Shown in pieces: positions 28,993-39,582 of a DNA stretch of 64,000 nt (position 1 is the stretch's first letter; each line of letters begins with the position of its first letter). The DNA comes from CAZYFH01 sp964646815 (GTDB taxonomy: Bacteria; Acidobacteriota; Vicinamibacteria; Vicinamibacterales; UBA8438): assembly GCA_964646815.1 (NCBI GenBank), contig CAZYFH010000006.1, positions 90,556-154,555 on the forward strand, written 5' to 3'. Both the position numbers and the translations under genes were made by a program. The notes beneath the pieces were generated by a model, which was not told where the DNA came from, did no database searches, and saw nothing but the letters and a program-made list of their open reading frames with translations.

Positions 28993-29705
28993 TTAAGCAA
29001 TGATGTCTGGCGCGAATGCAGCGTGCCGCTCGTCGGCAGTAGTCTCGAACAGGAGGTCCGCCGTCGGATCACCCCCGAGCGAGACTACCCCGAGATTGCG
29101 AGACCCACTGTCGGATTCGTAGAACAGTAGCCACCGGCCGGCACTCGACCACGAGGTGGGGAACTGCATGCTGGTGCTCGTCGTGAGCCGCTGGAAGGCG
29201 CCCGTCCCGTCGGCAGCCTTCCAGAAAAGGTTGAAGATGCCCCCGCGCGGTTCGACGAAAAGGAGACCCGCCGACCGTCGGGACTCCACCGCGGCATGGT
29301 CGCGTAGTCGGCGGTGAGGCGCGTGGGGGTGTCAAGGATTACGTCATAGATCCAGATGACCGCCCCGGACCCCACTGCCACACGCCCTCCGTCGGGGGAA
29401 ACGTCCGGACGCGAGTAGTCGAGTGGGTCGGCGGCCAGCGGCTCCTCGCGCCCCTGGCGGTCCACCCAGACGAGCCTGTTCTGCGCTCCCAGAGTGCCAC
29501 CTGTCTCGTAGACGAGCGACCCGCCGCCCGAGAGAAGCACCATCTGTTCGCCGGTGTTCAGGTCGAGCGCCGCGACGCGCGGGTTCTCGACGCCGGTGCC
29601 CGTGATGATGGTGAAGAGTACCCCGCCGCCAGGCAGAATCTCGGGAAACGCATAGCTGAGCTCATCGTGAGCGATAGACGCTACTAGCCCCCCTCTCGTC
29701 AACAT
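28993..29705 (-). pseudogene. TolB-like beta-propeller relic (kinase-linked type), frameshifted
   Basis: On the minus strand the first frame reads ELSYAFPEILPGGGVLFTII, LSGGGSLVYETGGTLGAQNR, LVWVDRQGREEPLAADP and SPDGGRVAVGSG up to WSPDGRRVSFSSNRAG. Homology then moves to a second frame: NLFWKAADGTGAFQRLT, QFPTSWSSAGRWLLFYES and a final DERHAAFAPD. These are PD40 blades typical of the periplasmic half of acidobacterial Ser/Thr kinases. With the frameshift and no kinase domain attached, the locus is a relic. It is opposite in strand to the kinase stub at 26626, so the two are probably not one gene. Confidence 0.65.
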
Positions 29706-29914
29706 AAGCCATGTCGGGTCCGCTTCAAGATTTTGCTTTGACCGATATGAGCAGGCTTCTGTCTTCGCACGCCGAGGCCGTGGTCGGTGATCCGCAGGTC
29801 AGTTCGTGGACGACGACGTAATTGACAAGCGGGCCACAAGCCCGAAGTGGAAAGTTCGCATCCGCGCGTGTCTCTCGCACCTAGGCAGTCGGGCCGTGTG
29901 GACTATAACCTGGT

Positions 29915-30184
29915 TCACACGTCCAGGTGCAGACGGAAGCTGTCCGACCTCGACGAGGTGCGGGGCCGAGCGTGGGTTTGCGTTGCGTTCGCCGGCGGAA
30001 AAATCTCGACGTCGTCGAGAAGGAGACGAAACTCGTCACGTGTTTGAGGAGGGCGCGCTCTGCTGATCTTCCAACCTGACGATCGCTGTCCGCAGTGCGT
30101 GCATTCTAGGAAAACGCGTCCGGGTGCCCGTTGCGGTTGGTAGTCGTGTCTCAACCGAAGCAGGCAGCGCAGGCGTTCGATCAT
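29915..30184 (-). CDS. Small CxxC zinc-ribbon-like protein, hypothetical
   Basis: 89 residues from ATG 30184. The first half, IERLRCLLRLRHDY followed by GRVFLECTHCGQRSSGWKI, matches a recurrent pattern of short proteins in this phylum: an RxxHDY block, a strand, then a CxxCGxxxxGW knuckle. Such proteins have no known function. Only one CxxC pair is present, so any metal site would need a second protomer or other ligands. No convincing RBS is visible and the C-terminal half is low-complexity, so the gene may be decaying. Confidence 0.45.
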   Translation of the reverse strand: MIERLRCLLRLRHDYQPQRAPGRVFLECTHCGQRSSGWKISRARPPQTRDEFRLLLDDVEIFPPANATQTHARPRTSSRSDSFRLHLDV

Positions 30185-30571
30185 TAGTCGCTGGAGATTG
30201 GAGGAGCCATATGTTACGGGCGAAGCCGCCGTGAACCAAATCGATTCGTCTGGAACGGCGTCTCTACTGCGCTTTGTGGTATTGCTACCGGCATTAGCCT
30301 TACGCCACAACTCCCACAGGCGCCGGGGGTTCCTCTGCGCGTGTCCAGGGCATAGCCTGCAGTCAACCTTGCCCCTGAATTTCCCCACAGCGTCCCTGGG
30401 CCTCTGAGCGCCACCGCCGCGAGGTAGGAGGTCGAACGGCGGACACGACGTCAGCAGGTCACCCACCATAAAGGGCCTGCGCGATATTGCGCGGTAGACC
30501 GGTCTGTGAGAAATACGCAGTTCAATAACGGATACTCTGGCCCTTCGCGTTTCGACTCGATCGTCGGTTTT
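30185..30571. other. Non-coding gap, nothing identified
   Basis: No ORF here shows family motifs or an RBS, and no strong hairpin or tRNA-like fold was found. It probably contains only flanking and decayed sequence beyond the DUF4173-type gene. Confidence 0.4.
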
Positions 30572-32107
30572 TCAGGGTATCGCCTCCCCCACGCCGCAGC
30601 GCGCAACACGGGCCGCCGCCAGATTCGCTGCCTCTTCTCGCGCCCGAGCCCGCGCCACGTTCCAGCTTCTCCAGTCCCGACGCTCGTCGGACTCCTCGTC
30701 CAGTTCCAACACCTCGAGCACGACGCACGCTGCCTCGTCAGGAAGGCGCGGAAGCACCAACGCCAGGGACGGGACCCCATCCGCGCTGAGAGAAGCCAGA
30801 TAGCCCGTGTCTAGCTCGGCCCACTCCTGCGCTCGGGCGACATTCGTGCGCACCACCACGCCGTCGAGGTTAATCACGTTCAACATCCCGAGGATCGCAA
30901 GTGCGACCACCATTGCGCCGAAGGCAAAGCGATCCGCTCGTCCTCGTAGCACCGTCACGGCGAACCACACGATGGCCACACCTGCCCACAGGAGCACGCC
31001 CGTCGCGTACAGACGGCTCTGGGTGAGCCCGTACGCGTCCAGGTAGAGGCTCATGCGGTGCAGGGCCGACACCATGATGAGACCGACCAGTAGGAGCAGT
31101 CCTCCCGAGAACACCCGCACGGTCCCGCGGGTGGTGGCGTTGGTTGCGTCGCTCACCCAGTCGGCCGCCAGGAGCACCGGAAGGACCAAGACCGCCACTG
31201 TCACCAGCTCGAAGAACCCCCGCCGAGCGTACGCGGCGTAGCCAAAATCCGCGGCCTTTCGGATCAGGTCATGTCCCCCGAAGACGTACTCGCCTTGCAT
31301 CACCACGAAGACAGAAAAGAGTAGCGCCAGCCCACCCAAGGGGATCCCCAGCTCCGCGGTGCCCAGAGCAGGCCGATCGCCGTGCTCCCAAGGCATGGCG
31401 AGATCCCGTCCACGCACCAGAACGGCTATCAGATAACCTGCGGAGATCCAGCCCACGAAGACCGTCCCAACGAAGTGGGAAACGAGCTTCCCGAAGTCCA
31501 GGTCGAACACCGTGCGCACGGCACGCTCGAAGCCGGCGTCTGCAGAGACCAGGAGGGCCCCGAAGACCACGAGGAGAGGAGCGGTCAGGAGAAGCCCCAA
31601 CGCTACGGCGGCGGACCGGCGATGGTGCAGCCGATTGAACATCTCACCCCACGGGACCTCACGGGACGCAAAATGAAGCGGGCCCACGGCCATTCGCAGG
31701 CCCATAGTCATCAGCCCCACGGCATAGTCCAATAACCTGCCCAGGGGTAGCCGAACGCCCCCCATCCGCATGATCGGGAAAACTAACGTCGCCGCCACGG
31801 CCAGGACGTTCCAGGCTGAGAGCATCGGGGCATCCCGCCACACGACCCCGAACGCAAAGATGGGGGGTAGGAACAAGAGATGCAGAACTTGCACCGGCGC
31901 AGCGGGGTGCTCCCACCACACGAGCGTGGCCGCGACGACCACGAGAGCCACGATCCCCAGGAAGAAGTTGAGCCCCAACCGGTCCGCCCTGACGAGCCAG
32001 TCTCCGAGGATCCCCAGCAGGACCGCCGACCCAAGCACCCGAACAACCAACCGGATAGGCAGGTAGCCTCTCATGTCGACGCCGTGTGACTGACGAGAGC
32101 CTTGCAT
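30572..32107 (-). CDS. DUF4173/DUF4153-type multispanning membrane protein
   Basis: 511 residues; an alternative ATG at 32074 would remove 11 hydrophilic residues, and neither start has a clear RBS. About eleven hydrophobic helices are visible. The segment AAYARRGFFELVTVAVLVLP is the hallmark of DUF4173 proteins, and LNVINLDGVVVRTNVARA follows the last helices as in that family. The C-terminal ~90 residues are hydrophilic and probably soluble. No activity is established. The stop is followed within 100 bp only by sequence without genes. Confidence 0.85.
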   Translation of the reverse strand: MQGSRQSHGVDMRGYLPIRLVVRVLGSAVLLGILGDWLVRADRLGLNFFLGIVALVVVAATLVWWEHPAAPVQVLHLLFLPPIFAFGVVWRDAPMLSAWNVLAVAATLVFPIMRMGGVRLPLGRLLDYAVGLMTMGLRMAVGPLHFASREVPWGEMFNRLHHRRSAAVALGLLLTAPLLVVFGALLVSADAGFERAVRTVFDLDFGKLVSHFVGTVFVGWISAGYLIAVLVRGRDLAMPWEHGDRPALGTAELGIPLGGLALLFSVFVVMQGEYVFGGHDLIRKAADFGYAAYARRGFFELVTVAVLVLPVLLAADWVSDATNATTRGTVRVFSGGLLLLVGLIMVSALHRMSLYLDAYGLTQSRLYATGVLLWAGVAIVWFAVTVLRGRADRFAFGAMVVALAILGMLNVINLDGVVVRTNVARAQEWAELDTGYLASLSADGVPSLALVLPRLPDEAACVVLEVLELDEESDERRDWRSWNVARARAREEAANLAAARVARCGVGEAIP

Positions 32108-32344
32108 TATGAGGTTTCGGCCAATGCCCTACATCGTGCTGTCGGTGGCTAAGACGTTTCCGCATCCGACACATCGGCCCAACTAGCTATAGAAGACCGT
32201 CTTCACGTATCTTCCCGTGGTCGGCTGTGGGTGGTACTAACTGCGAAGGTGTCGCTTCGTCGAAAGGCTTAGCTGCCCGGATGGTTTGACGACGCACACC
32301 CTGCTGCTATTTCTCCCTCCTACGTAGCGAAGAAGGATCAGTGA

Positions 32345-32636
32345 AGGTAGAGTCCCCGGCGGACGGCTTGTCAAATCTGAGTAATCGGCCAGAAAACTTA
32401 AATTCACCGACTCAAAGCGTCGAGCCGTCGTAACACATCGCCGCTGGCCAGAACGTCTTGTTTCTGACTATTTCAGGGATCTTGTCTGTGTTACTTTCGC
32501 CCATCAGCAGATCGTAACTCTCACCGGCCAAAGCCGTGTCGGCATTGTTCCAGACGGCAACCCGACTAAAGGAGGTGTCGGCAGCGAAGAGCGCTCCATT
32601 ACTGATTAACACCTGCTCGGGACAATTTAAAGATTC
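32345..32636 (-). pseudogene. NHL-type beta-propeller relic with TGA at a Trp position
   Basis: On the minus strand the frame reads CPEQVLISNGALFAADTSFS, then VAVWNNADTALAG, then FWPAAMCYDGSTL, a TGA at about 32412-32414, and VGEFKFSGRLLRFDKP in the same frame. These are recognisable propeller strands (LFVADTxxxRVxIWN and LWVGEFKFSGRLLRF), with the stop at the expected Trp. Both ends are missing. The region is visibly AT-richer than the rest of the window. Confidence 0.55.
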
Positions 32637-32959
32637 CGACCCCGCCTACCGTGGCCAGTGGCGTCGGCGAACTAGAGCTGATGAAGATGATCGGCGATGT
32701 CGAAGCGTAGACGTTACCTGACAGACGGTCGCAACCAGGGTGACTGTCAGATCGAGTGCCAGCTAGTGCACCTCAGCCCAGTGAGCGCGTCAAATAACTC
32801 AAAGTTCTCTAACCGACTGACTCCACCGGCCCGGGTGATAACGGCAGGCGTTCGAATTCTGGCTAGGTGTGCTGTACGGCTGGCACATTAATAATTCGGC
32901 AATTAGTGGCGCCCGACGATAAGAGCCCCCCCTCCCCCACACTTGGCATTCTCGATTCC
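32637..32959. other. AT-richer non-coding gap
   Basis: Short frames only, all without family motifs or an RBS. Base composition is clearly lower in GC than the genes on either side, with T- and A-rich patches near 32885-32905, in keeping with an old insertion. Confidence 0.4.
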
Positions 32960-33286
32960 TCAATCCCGCCAAAAGACCTCAGAAACAGTGCCGTCTAGCC
33001 GGACTCTGGCTTTCCATGACTCGCGCTTCGGGAGCCATATCATGACGTCCGCGCTGATGGGCTTACCTGCGTCGCGGTTCAATACGTGCTGCAAGTGTTC
33101 TATTAACACGGCCTGCTCAAAGGAGCGGACCACGTGCTTACGACCATCTGCGAACCTGATCCCCGCCACATAGAAATTGTCGCCTTCCCTCGTGGATCCG
33201 TACGTCAGGGTCCCCGCGAATCTCAAATCTGGCGTCAGTTGTTTCGCGACCCGATTGCTGTTGTGGCGGCGCCGATGCCAGTTCAT
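32960..33286 (-). CDS. Hypothetical protein
   Basis: 108 residues from ATG 33286 (a TTG at 33319 is also in frame). The sequence alternates charged and hydrophobic residues like a folded protein (NFYVAGIRFADGRKHVVRSF, SADVMIWLPKRESWKARVRL) and lacks the Arg/Ala/Pro-rich look of shadow frames in this genome. No family is recognised and no clear RBS is present. It lies in the AT-richer stretch with a recombinase relic, so it may be a passenger of a former mobile element. Confidence 0.4.
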   Translation of the reverse strand: MNWHRRRHNSNRVAKQLTPDLRFAGTLTYGSTREGDNFYVAGIRFADGRKHVVRSFEQAVLIEHLQHVLNRDAGKPISADVMIWLPKRESWKARVRLDGTVSEVFWRD

Positions 33287-33388
33287 AGTGTGGGTCCGTT
33301 GGGTCGTGCAAGCGAGCAACCACGTATTTTACGACAACGTAACCCCACCGGGACCGCCAGGTGCCGACGCAAACAGAAGACACACCCC

Positions 33389-33613
33389 GAACAGGCCGAA
33401 CTGCTCCGGTTAATCGAACAACACCAGACGGCGAACCAGTCCTACATGGCCGAGGGCATCCGGCTTCTCGAACTCGCCCGAAACGCCCGGCACCTCTTCA
33501 AGAGGCAGGAAGCACGCGAGAAGCGGCGCCTGCTCAACTTCCTGGTTTCGAACTGCTCATGGAGGGACAAACGGCTTACGGCTAAGTGCGGGCAACCGTT
33601 TTATTTACTTGCA
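33389..33613 (+). pseudogene. Serine recombinase C-terminal relic
   Basis: The frame contains QAELLRLIEQHQTANQSYM, then RLLELARNARHLFKRQEARE, then KRRLLNFLVSNCSWRDKRL and a closing GQPFYLLA. This is the coiled-coil and C-terminal end of large serine recombinases (…LARxAxxLFxxQPxREKRRLLNFVLSNCxWxxxxLxxxxxxPFxxLA). The catalytic Ser domain, the zinc ribbon and most of the DNA-binding part are absent. The ORF runs on into the antisense of tRNA-Gln, so its formal C-terminus is an artefact. It is the only trace of a recombinase in the window. Confidence 0.7.
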
Positions 33614-33672
33614 GATATGGCCGCAGCCACAGCGGGGGGCATAAACGAGTCAGATTTGGCAAAAAGTGAGTT

Positions 33673-35465
<1,793 letters not shown>

Positions 35466-35469
<4 letters not shown>

Positions 35470-35926
35470 GTGCCGATGCGGTGCGAATGGTGAAAGACGT
35501 CGCGAGCCGAAGCCCCGGAACCGACTCCTTCTCGCCGGCATCGGAGACGTCGTGGTCCTGTTGGGCGCGATCGCGCTGGCGCGAGGCGATTCGCGAGACC
35601 GCCGCGAGCGCGGCGGTCGACATAACCATCGTCGAGTCAGGCACGCGGGACACCAACCTGCCCGACCTGTGTTGCGACGGGTGTAACACCACCTGGGCGA
35701 CGCCGTCGCCATCAATGGCAGCCTCTACGACGCGGTCAAGCCGGAGGGACGGCTCGCGATCATCGAGGTCGAGCCGACCGGGCTGTTCATCCCGCTGAAG
35801 GTGTGGCCGCGCTGGATCGACGACGCGTAGGTCGTATAAGAGGTGACCGCGGCCGGCTCCACGCACGTGCGGACCGACGAATGGCCCGGCCTGGGTCATT
35901 ACGTGGCGCTGTTCGAGAAGCGTTGA
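35466..35926 (+). pseudogene. SAM-dependent methyltransferase relic
   Basis: ATG 35466 overlaps the LMF stop and starts a reading with ADAVRMVKDVASR. Homology then reappears in shifted frames: VDITIVESGTRDTNLPDLCC, then INGSLYDAVKPEGRLAIIEV with EPTGLF, and after TAG and TAA stops near 35828 a C-terminus VRTDEWPGLGHYVALFEKR ending at TGA 35926. This is a complete class I methyltransferase outline with motif I largely lost (only ETSWSCWARS in its place) and several inactivating changes. Confidence 0.75.
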
Positions 35927-36010
35927 GGCTCGGCCTCGCACCTGACCGCGGCGCGGCGACGCCACGTCGAACGATATCCATGACTTGTTCCAGAGCTCGC
36001 TCGTGTAGAC

Positions 36011-36062
36011 ATTCGTAGGGCCAGGCTTCAGCCTGACCCACAGGCCTGCGCTACGCACGCAC
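36011..36062. repeat. Dispersed palindromic repeat (GGCTTCAGCC type)
   Basis: The unit GTAGGGCCAGGCTTCAGCCT is followed by GCGCTACGCACGC. Variants of the same GGCTTCAGCC / GCGTAGCGC pattern occur at 43470-43495, 58941-58975 and 61137-61165. It is non-coding and close to the end of the rhomboid gene. Confidence 0.5.
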
Positions 36063-36078
36063 CCCAGCACGCTCCGGG

Positions 36079-37272
36079 TTAGTGCACGCGTCCCACTTGG
36101 AACTTCTGACGACCGGCGATATTGGCCAGCGCACTGCGTGCATGCCGCTCGGTCTCCGAGTGCGGTTCGAGGTCGAAGACGGCGATCAGATGCTGATAGG
36201 CCGCCGTCGGCTGGTTGCGCGCGTGGAGCTGGACCAATCCGGCGCCTAGATGGGCTTCGGCCGCGTATGGCCCCATCGGATAGTCGCGGAGGTGCCGTTG
36301 ATAGACGACGAGCGCGGCGTCAGGATGACGGTGATTGGCCAGCCAGTTGCTCAAGGCGATTGAATGCACCGGTGACAGCGCCCGCCGGCTGAGGTCAGGC
36401 GTCAACCGGAAGTACTCGTCCGCCGCCTCGTCGAATCGGTTTCCGGCTACGAGCCGCGCGACGGCCTCCCGCGCGGAGACCGCGGGCGTGGTCGGTGCCG
36501 AACCGGTCGCATATTCCGGCGGCCGCGTGAGCAGGCCCCGACGATCCGCCCACCACGCCGAGCCGAGACCAGCGATGAAACCCCCGATGTGCGCCCCATA
36601 GGCGACACCGCCTCCTTCCAGACCACGAGCCGCGAGAAACGGAAGCACGTTCTGGACGATGAGATAGAACCCAAGGACCAGGCGCGCCGGTGCGTAGATG
36701 ATGTGCGCGAAGAAGAAGAAGAAGACAAGGAGGCGCACACGGTTGCGAGGAAACCAGATGAAGTAGAAGCCGAGCACGCCGGAGATGGCTCCCGACGCGC
36801 CCACAACCGGCAGCAGCGAGTCGGCGTCGAAGAGGGCGTGAAAAAGCGTCGCGGCGATCCCGGCAGCCAGATACGCGAGGAGAAAGCGGCTGGGACCGAG
36901 GCGATGCTCGACGTTGTCGCCGTAGATCCACAGGAACAGCATGTTCCCGGCCAGGTGCATGAAGCCGCCGTGGAGAAACATCGACGTGAAGAGGCCGATG
37001 ACGCTCGGGGCGGCTGGACGGTAGCCGTAGCTGAACGTGACCAACTCATAGGCGGAGATGCGCTGGAGGATGTCGCTAAGCGCCATCCGGCCGGAAAGTT
37101 GCTGGAACAGGAGCTGCACGTATTCCACCAGCCGCGGGTCGTCGAGGTCCGGGCGCACGCTACTGAGTGGGAGTGTCAGGACGAGATAGACGAGGACATT
37201 GACGCCAATCAGCCCGTAGGTCACCACCGGGACACCGCGCGGGTTCGGTTCGTCTCCCAGTGGCAGGAACAT
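36079..37272 (-). CDS. Rhomboid-family intramembrane serine protease with C-terminal helical domain
   Basis: 397 residues. Six or seven membrane helices hold the catalytic dyad: S160 in VGASGAISG and H228 in YGAHIGGFIAG. The H101GGFMHLAGN110 motif in helix 2 provides the oxyanion-region His and Asn. A long first loop carries the usual rhomboid insert. After ~residue 245 comes a soluble C-terminal domain of about 150 residues with TPR-like helices (RHPDAALVVYQRHLRDYP, GAGLVQLHARNQPTAAYQHL). It should cleave membrane-anchored substrates within the inner membrane. No operon partner: the gap upstream is long. Confidence 0.93.
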   Translation of the reverse strand: MFLPLGDEPNPRGVPVVTYGLIGVNVLVYLVLTLPLSSVRPDLDDPRLVEYVQLLFQQLSGRMALSDILQRISAYELVTFSYGYRPAAPSVIGLFTSMFLHGGFMHLAGNMLFLWIYGDNVEHRLGPSRFLLAYLAAGIAATLFHALFDADSLLPVVGASGAISGVLGFYFIWFPRNRVRLLVFFFFFAHIIYAPARLVLGFYLIVQNVLPFLAARGLEGGGVAYGAHIGGFIAGLGSAWWADRRGLLTRPPEYATGSAPTTPAVSAREAVARLVAGNRFDEAADEYFRLTPDLSRRALSPVHSIALSNWLANHRHPDAALVVYQRHLRDYPMGPYAAEAHLGAGLVQLHARNQPTAAYQHLIAVFDLEPHSETERHARSALANIAGRQKFQVGRVH

Positions 37273-37820
37273 GGACTCAGATGCCGTGCGTGCGGTTGTA
37301 CGCTTCGGCGTGAGGCCGGCGCGTGTAGATCTTACACGGCACGCCCGATACGCAGTATAGAGGGAGTGCGTCCGTCATTCACGGTACGAACGGCAACGGT
37401 CGGCGGGCGCGGTTCGGCGTGAACCACGTGTTCACGAAGTTCTTCTTCGTGACGCTAGGCGACGACCCGTCCGCCGGGACACGCCTGCGTCAGGCGGGCG
37501 CCACAATCGCCCGCGGGTTCTTCAACGACTTCGATGCCGACGGCGCGCGCAAGTCACACACCCTCGAGACTATCCATTTCTTCGTGACCCGAAAGTTGCG
37601 AGCGTGTCCGTGATGGCCTGCTGTCGGCCAGCCACGTCGTGTAGGTCATGGCCACATACCGGCCACGGCTCGACGAGGTCGATGCCGAGTTCAGGCGACG
37701 ACTCGGTTCCCTCGGGAGCGTTCACGCGCTCGCCGGCGCCATGCAGTCGCCCGCTACGCGAGCACCGAGCTGGACGAATGTGCGTGCCGGCGTACGGTCG
37801 CGCGCCAGCCGGGGCGGACG
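37273..37820. other. Gap with undecided short frames
   Basis: Two plus-strand frames look partly protein-like: 37419-37613 (NHVFTKFFFVTLGDDPSAGT, then ARGFFNDFDADGARKSHTLE) and 37648-37833 (MATYRPRLDEVDAEFRRRLG). Neither has a family, an RBS or a matching length. They may be broken upstream parts of the gene at 37821. Confidence 0.35.
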
Positions 37821-38351
37821 ATGCCGAACGTGAGCACTCTGCCGCTGAACAAGACCGACGAATGGTGGCGGATGAACCCGCTCAGGCGACACGCGTACTT
37901 CTATCCGCACGACGATGCCACGAGTGGTGAGCCCGTCAAGGGACATGCGGTAGCGGCCGAAGCCGAGATCTCAACGGTCTTCCGCCGCTTCTATCCCAAC
38001 CCCGACGGTTATCAGCGCCCAAAGGAGTACGACTTCGCGACCTATTTGGAGTGCGAGGACGCACACCTGTCGGTGGTCGACCAGATTCGCCGCGCGCTGC
38101 GGGACGAACAGCAGATCCCGGAATGGCGTTACGTTATCGAGGGTCCGGAGTGGCGCGGTCGGCTCGTGTTGGAGTGGCAACCGCGGGATCCAGGGTCTCA
38201 AGGCGGCGCGCGATCTCGTCGCGCACCTGCCGAAACCGCTGAAGACGCTCGGCCCGGGAGCCAGTCGCGCCGGCCGGATCTTCAATCGGCCAGTGGACGC
38301 GTTCCGCCGCCCCCAGGAAGGCCGGGCAGACCTCCTCCGCGCACAGTGTGA
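37821..38351 (+). CDS. Hypothetical protein with displaced C-terminus
   Basis: 176 residues. The first ~120 read as a genuine folded domain: NKTDEWWRMNPLRRHAYFYP, EISTVFRRFYPNPDGYQRPK, FATYLECEDAHLSVVDQIRR and WRYVIEGPEWRGRLVLEW. The remaining ~55 residues are Gly/Pro/Arg-rich and lie antisense to arsC, so the natural end is probably lost. The EGPxWxGR ending recalls ferredoxin-like/chlorite-dismutase-like small proteins, but I cannot assign a family. Convergent overlap with arsC is 218 bp, unusual for this genome. Confidence 0.5.
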   Translation: MPNVSTLPLNKTDEWWRMNPLRRHAYFYPHDDATSGEPVKGHAVAAEAEISTVFRRFYPNPDGYQRPKEYDFATYLECEDAHLSVVDQIRRALRDEQQIPEWRYVIEGPEWRGRLVLEWQPRDPGSQGGARSRRAPAETAEDARPGSQSRRPDLQSASGRVPPPPGRPGRPPPRTV

Positions 38352-38580
38352 CCACGGTTCCCACCCCAACGGGATCGACGGCGGACACGCTCGTGGATTG
38401 GTGACCGCTGATGTCGATTTCCATTTCGCCCATCACCTCGACGGCGAGCGGGTTGACGCGGGACGGCCGAGACCCGGCGCTCTCGACCGCCACCCGGAGA
38501 CCGAAACGCGCGCGCGCCAGCCCCTCGGCCATCTGGCTCCGTGCCGAGTTGGCCACACAGAGAAACAGGATGCGCTTCAC
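38134..38580 (-). CDS. arsC: Arsenate reductase, low-molecular-weight phosphatase type
   Basis: 148 residues from a GTG at 38580 that overlaps the arsM stop (GTGA). The P-loop C8VANSARSQMAEG holds the nucleophile C8 and R14 of C(x)5R. C80 and C85 in TLCAEEVC are the resolving cysteines of thioredoxin-coupled ArsC, and DPVGVGTVVTL precedes them. It reduces arsenate to arsenite in the cytoplasm. The C-terminal ~10 residues (TPTRADRATPDPR) look like extra tail, read antisense to the hypothetical gene. It is coupled to arsM and would supply its substrate. Confidence 0.93.
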   Translation of the reverse strand: MKRILFLCVANSARSQMAEGLARARFGLRVAVESAGSRPSRVNPLAVEVMGEMEIDISGHQSTSVSAVDPVGVGTVVTLCAEEVCPAFLGAAERVHWPIEDPAGATGSRAERLQRFRQVRDEIARRLETLDPAVATPTRADRATPDPR

Positions 38581-39485
38581 GCGACCCCAGCTCCGTGCCT
38601 CAAGCTTCCGGTCTCGAGGCTCGAGCCAACCGCACACGGCTTGACGGCACGCACGAATGCGCTCATGAACGCCCCGTCCACCTCGGTCCCTGCGTCGGCG
38701 GGGAACCCCGCCGCGGTCAGGACCGCGCGCGCATCGTCGGCCTGGTAGATGCGAGTCGGCTCAACGCCAACCTCCTCGAACCCGGACCCTGCCAGCTTGC
38801 CGCGGTACTCCTTCTCATGCTCATGCTCATGCAGCGCTCCGGCCACGCAGCCGATCCACAGCTCGACGCTGCGCTGGAGCGCCGCCGACACTTCGCGACG
38901 ACGGACGACGTCAGAGACCGCGAGCCGCCCTCCGGACCGCAGCACACGGAACGCCTCGGCGAGCATCCGATCTTTGTCACCAGACAGGTTGATCGCACAG
39001 TTCGAAATGATCACGTCGACCAAGTTGTCGGGCAGCGGGATCGCCTCGATCTCCTCCTTTAGGAATTCGACGTTCGTGTTCCCCGCTGCGCGCTGGTTCG
39101 CCCACACGACCGCCAGCATCTCGTCCGTCATATCGAGCCCGTACGCCTTGCCAGTCAGGCCGATACGACGCGCGGACAGCAGCACGTCGACACCGCCGCC
39201 GGATCCGAGGTCGCGCACCGTTTCGCCAAGACGTAGCTCGGCGAACGCCGTGGGGTTGCCGCAACCGAGCGACGCCGCCTTTGCCTCGGCCGTCACGTCT
39301 CCCGCTTGCTCCGCGTCGTAGAGGTCCCGGGTAATCGCGTCGGTGCCGCCCGCGTCGCAGCGTGACAGGACGCAGCACGAGGCCTCCGGCTCATCGCGAC
39401 CCACGTGCGCGGCGATCGCGCCGTACTTCTGCTTCAGCACGGTCGTAACATCGTCCGACGGGGTCACCGTGTTGGTCTCGCTCAT
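38577..39485 (-). CDS. arsM: Arsenite S-adenosylmethionine methyltransferase
   Basis: 302 residues from ATG 39485. The SAM motif I is DLGSGGGVDVLLSARRIG; GKAYGLDMTDEMLAVVWANQ and DVIISNCAINLSGDKDRML follow as in ArsM. The three cysteines that bind arsenite are present: C75 (SLGCGNP), C163 (SNCAINLS) and C213 (WIGCVAGAL). An additional SCC pair sits near residue 37. It converts arsenite to methylated arsenicals. Its stop overlaps the arsC start, and its promoter region is shared with arsR across an operator-like palindrome at 39563. Confidence 0.95.
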   Translation of the reverse strand: MSETNTVTPSDDVTTVLKQKYGAIAAHVGRDEPEASCCVLSRCDAGGTDAITRDLYDAEQAGDVTAEAKAASLGCGNPTAFAELRLGETVRDLGSGGGVDVLLSARRIGLTGKAYGLDMTDEMLAVVWANQRAAGNTNVEFLKEEIEAIPLPDNLVDVIISNCAINLSGDKDRMLAEAFRVLRSGGRLAVSDVVRRREVSAALQRSVELWIGCVAGALHEHEHEKEYRGKLAGSGFEEVGVEPTRIYQADDARAVLTAAGFPADAGTEVDGAFMSAFVRAVKPCAVGSSLETGSLRHGAGVA

Positions 39486-39562
39486 GATGTCACCTTCGGG
39501 CGTTGAGCCTTGCGGCCTGCATCCGCATACGCAGAAATATTGACCACGCTAGCGTTCCAGTT

Positions 39563-39582
39563 ATATTCGCAAATGTGAATAT
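39563..39582. promoter_or_regulatory. ArsR/SmtB-type operator in the arsM-arsR intergenic region
   Basis: An inverted repeat with arms ATATTCGCA and TGTGAATAT separated by AA (one mismatch), the form bound by ArsR/SmtB repressors. It lies 78 bp from the arsM start and 24 bp upstream of the arsR GTG start, where it could control both directions. Confidence 0.75.

Noticed and set aside
9949..32636. UGA read as Trp in this genome
   Set aside because: TGA terminates many intact genes here, several by overlap with the next start codon, so it is a working stop; decay explains the relics.
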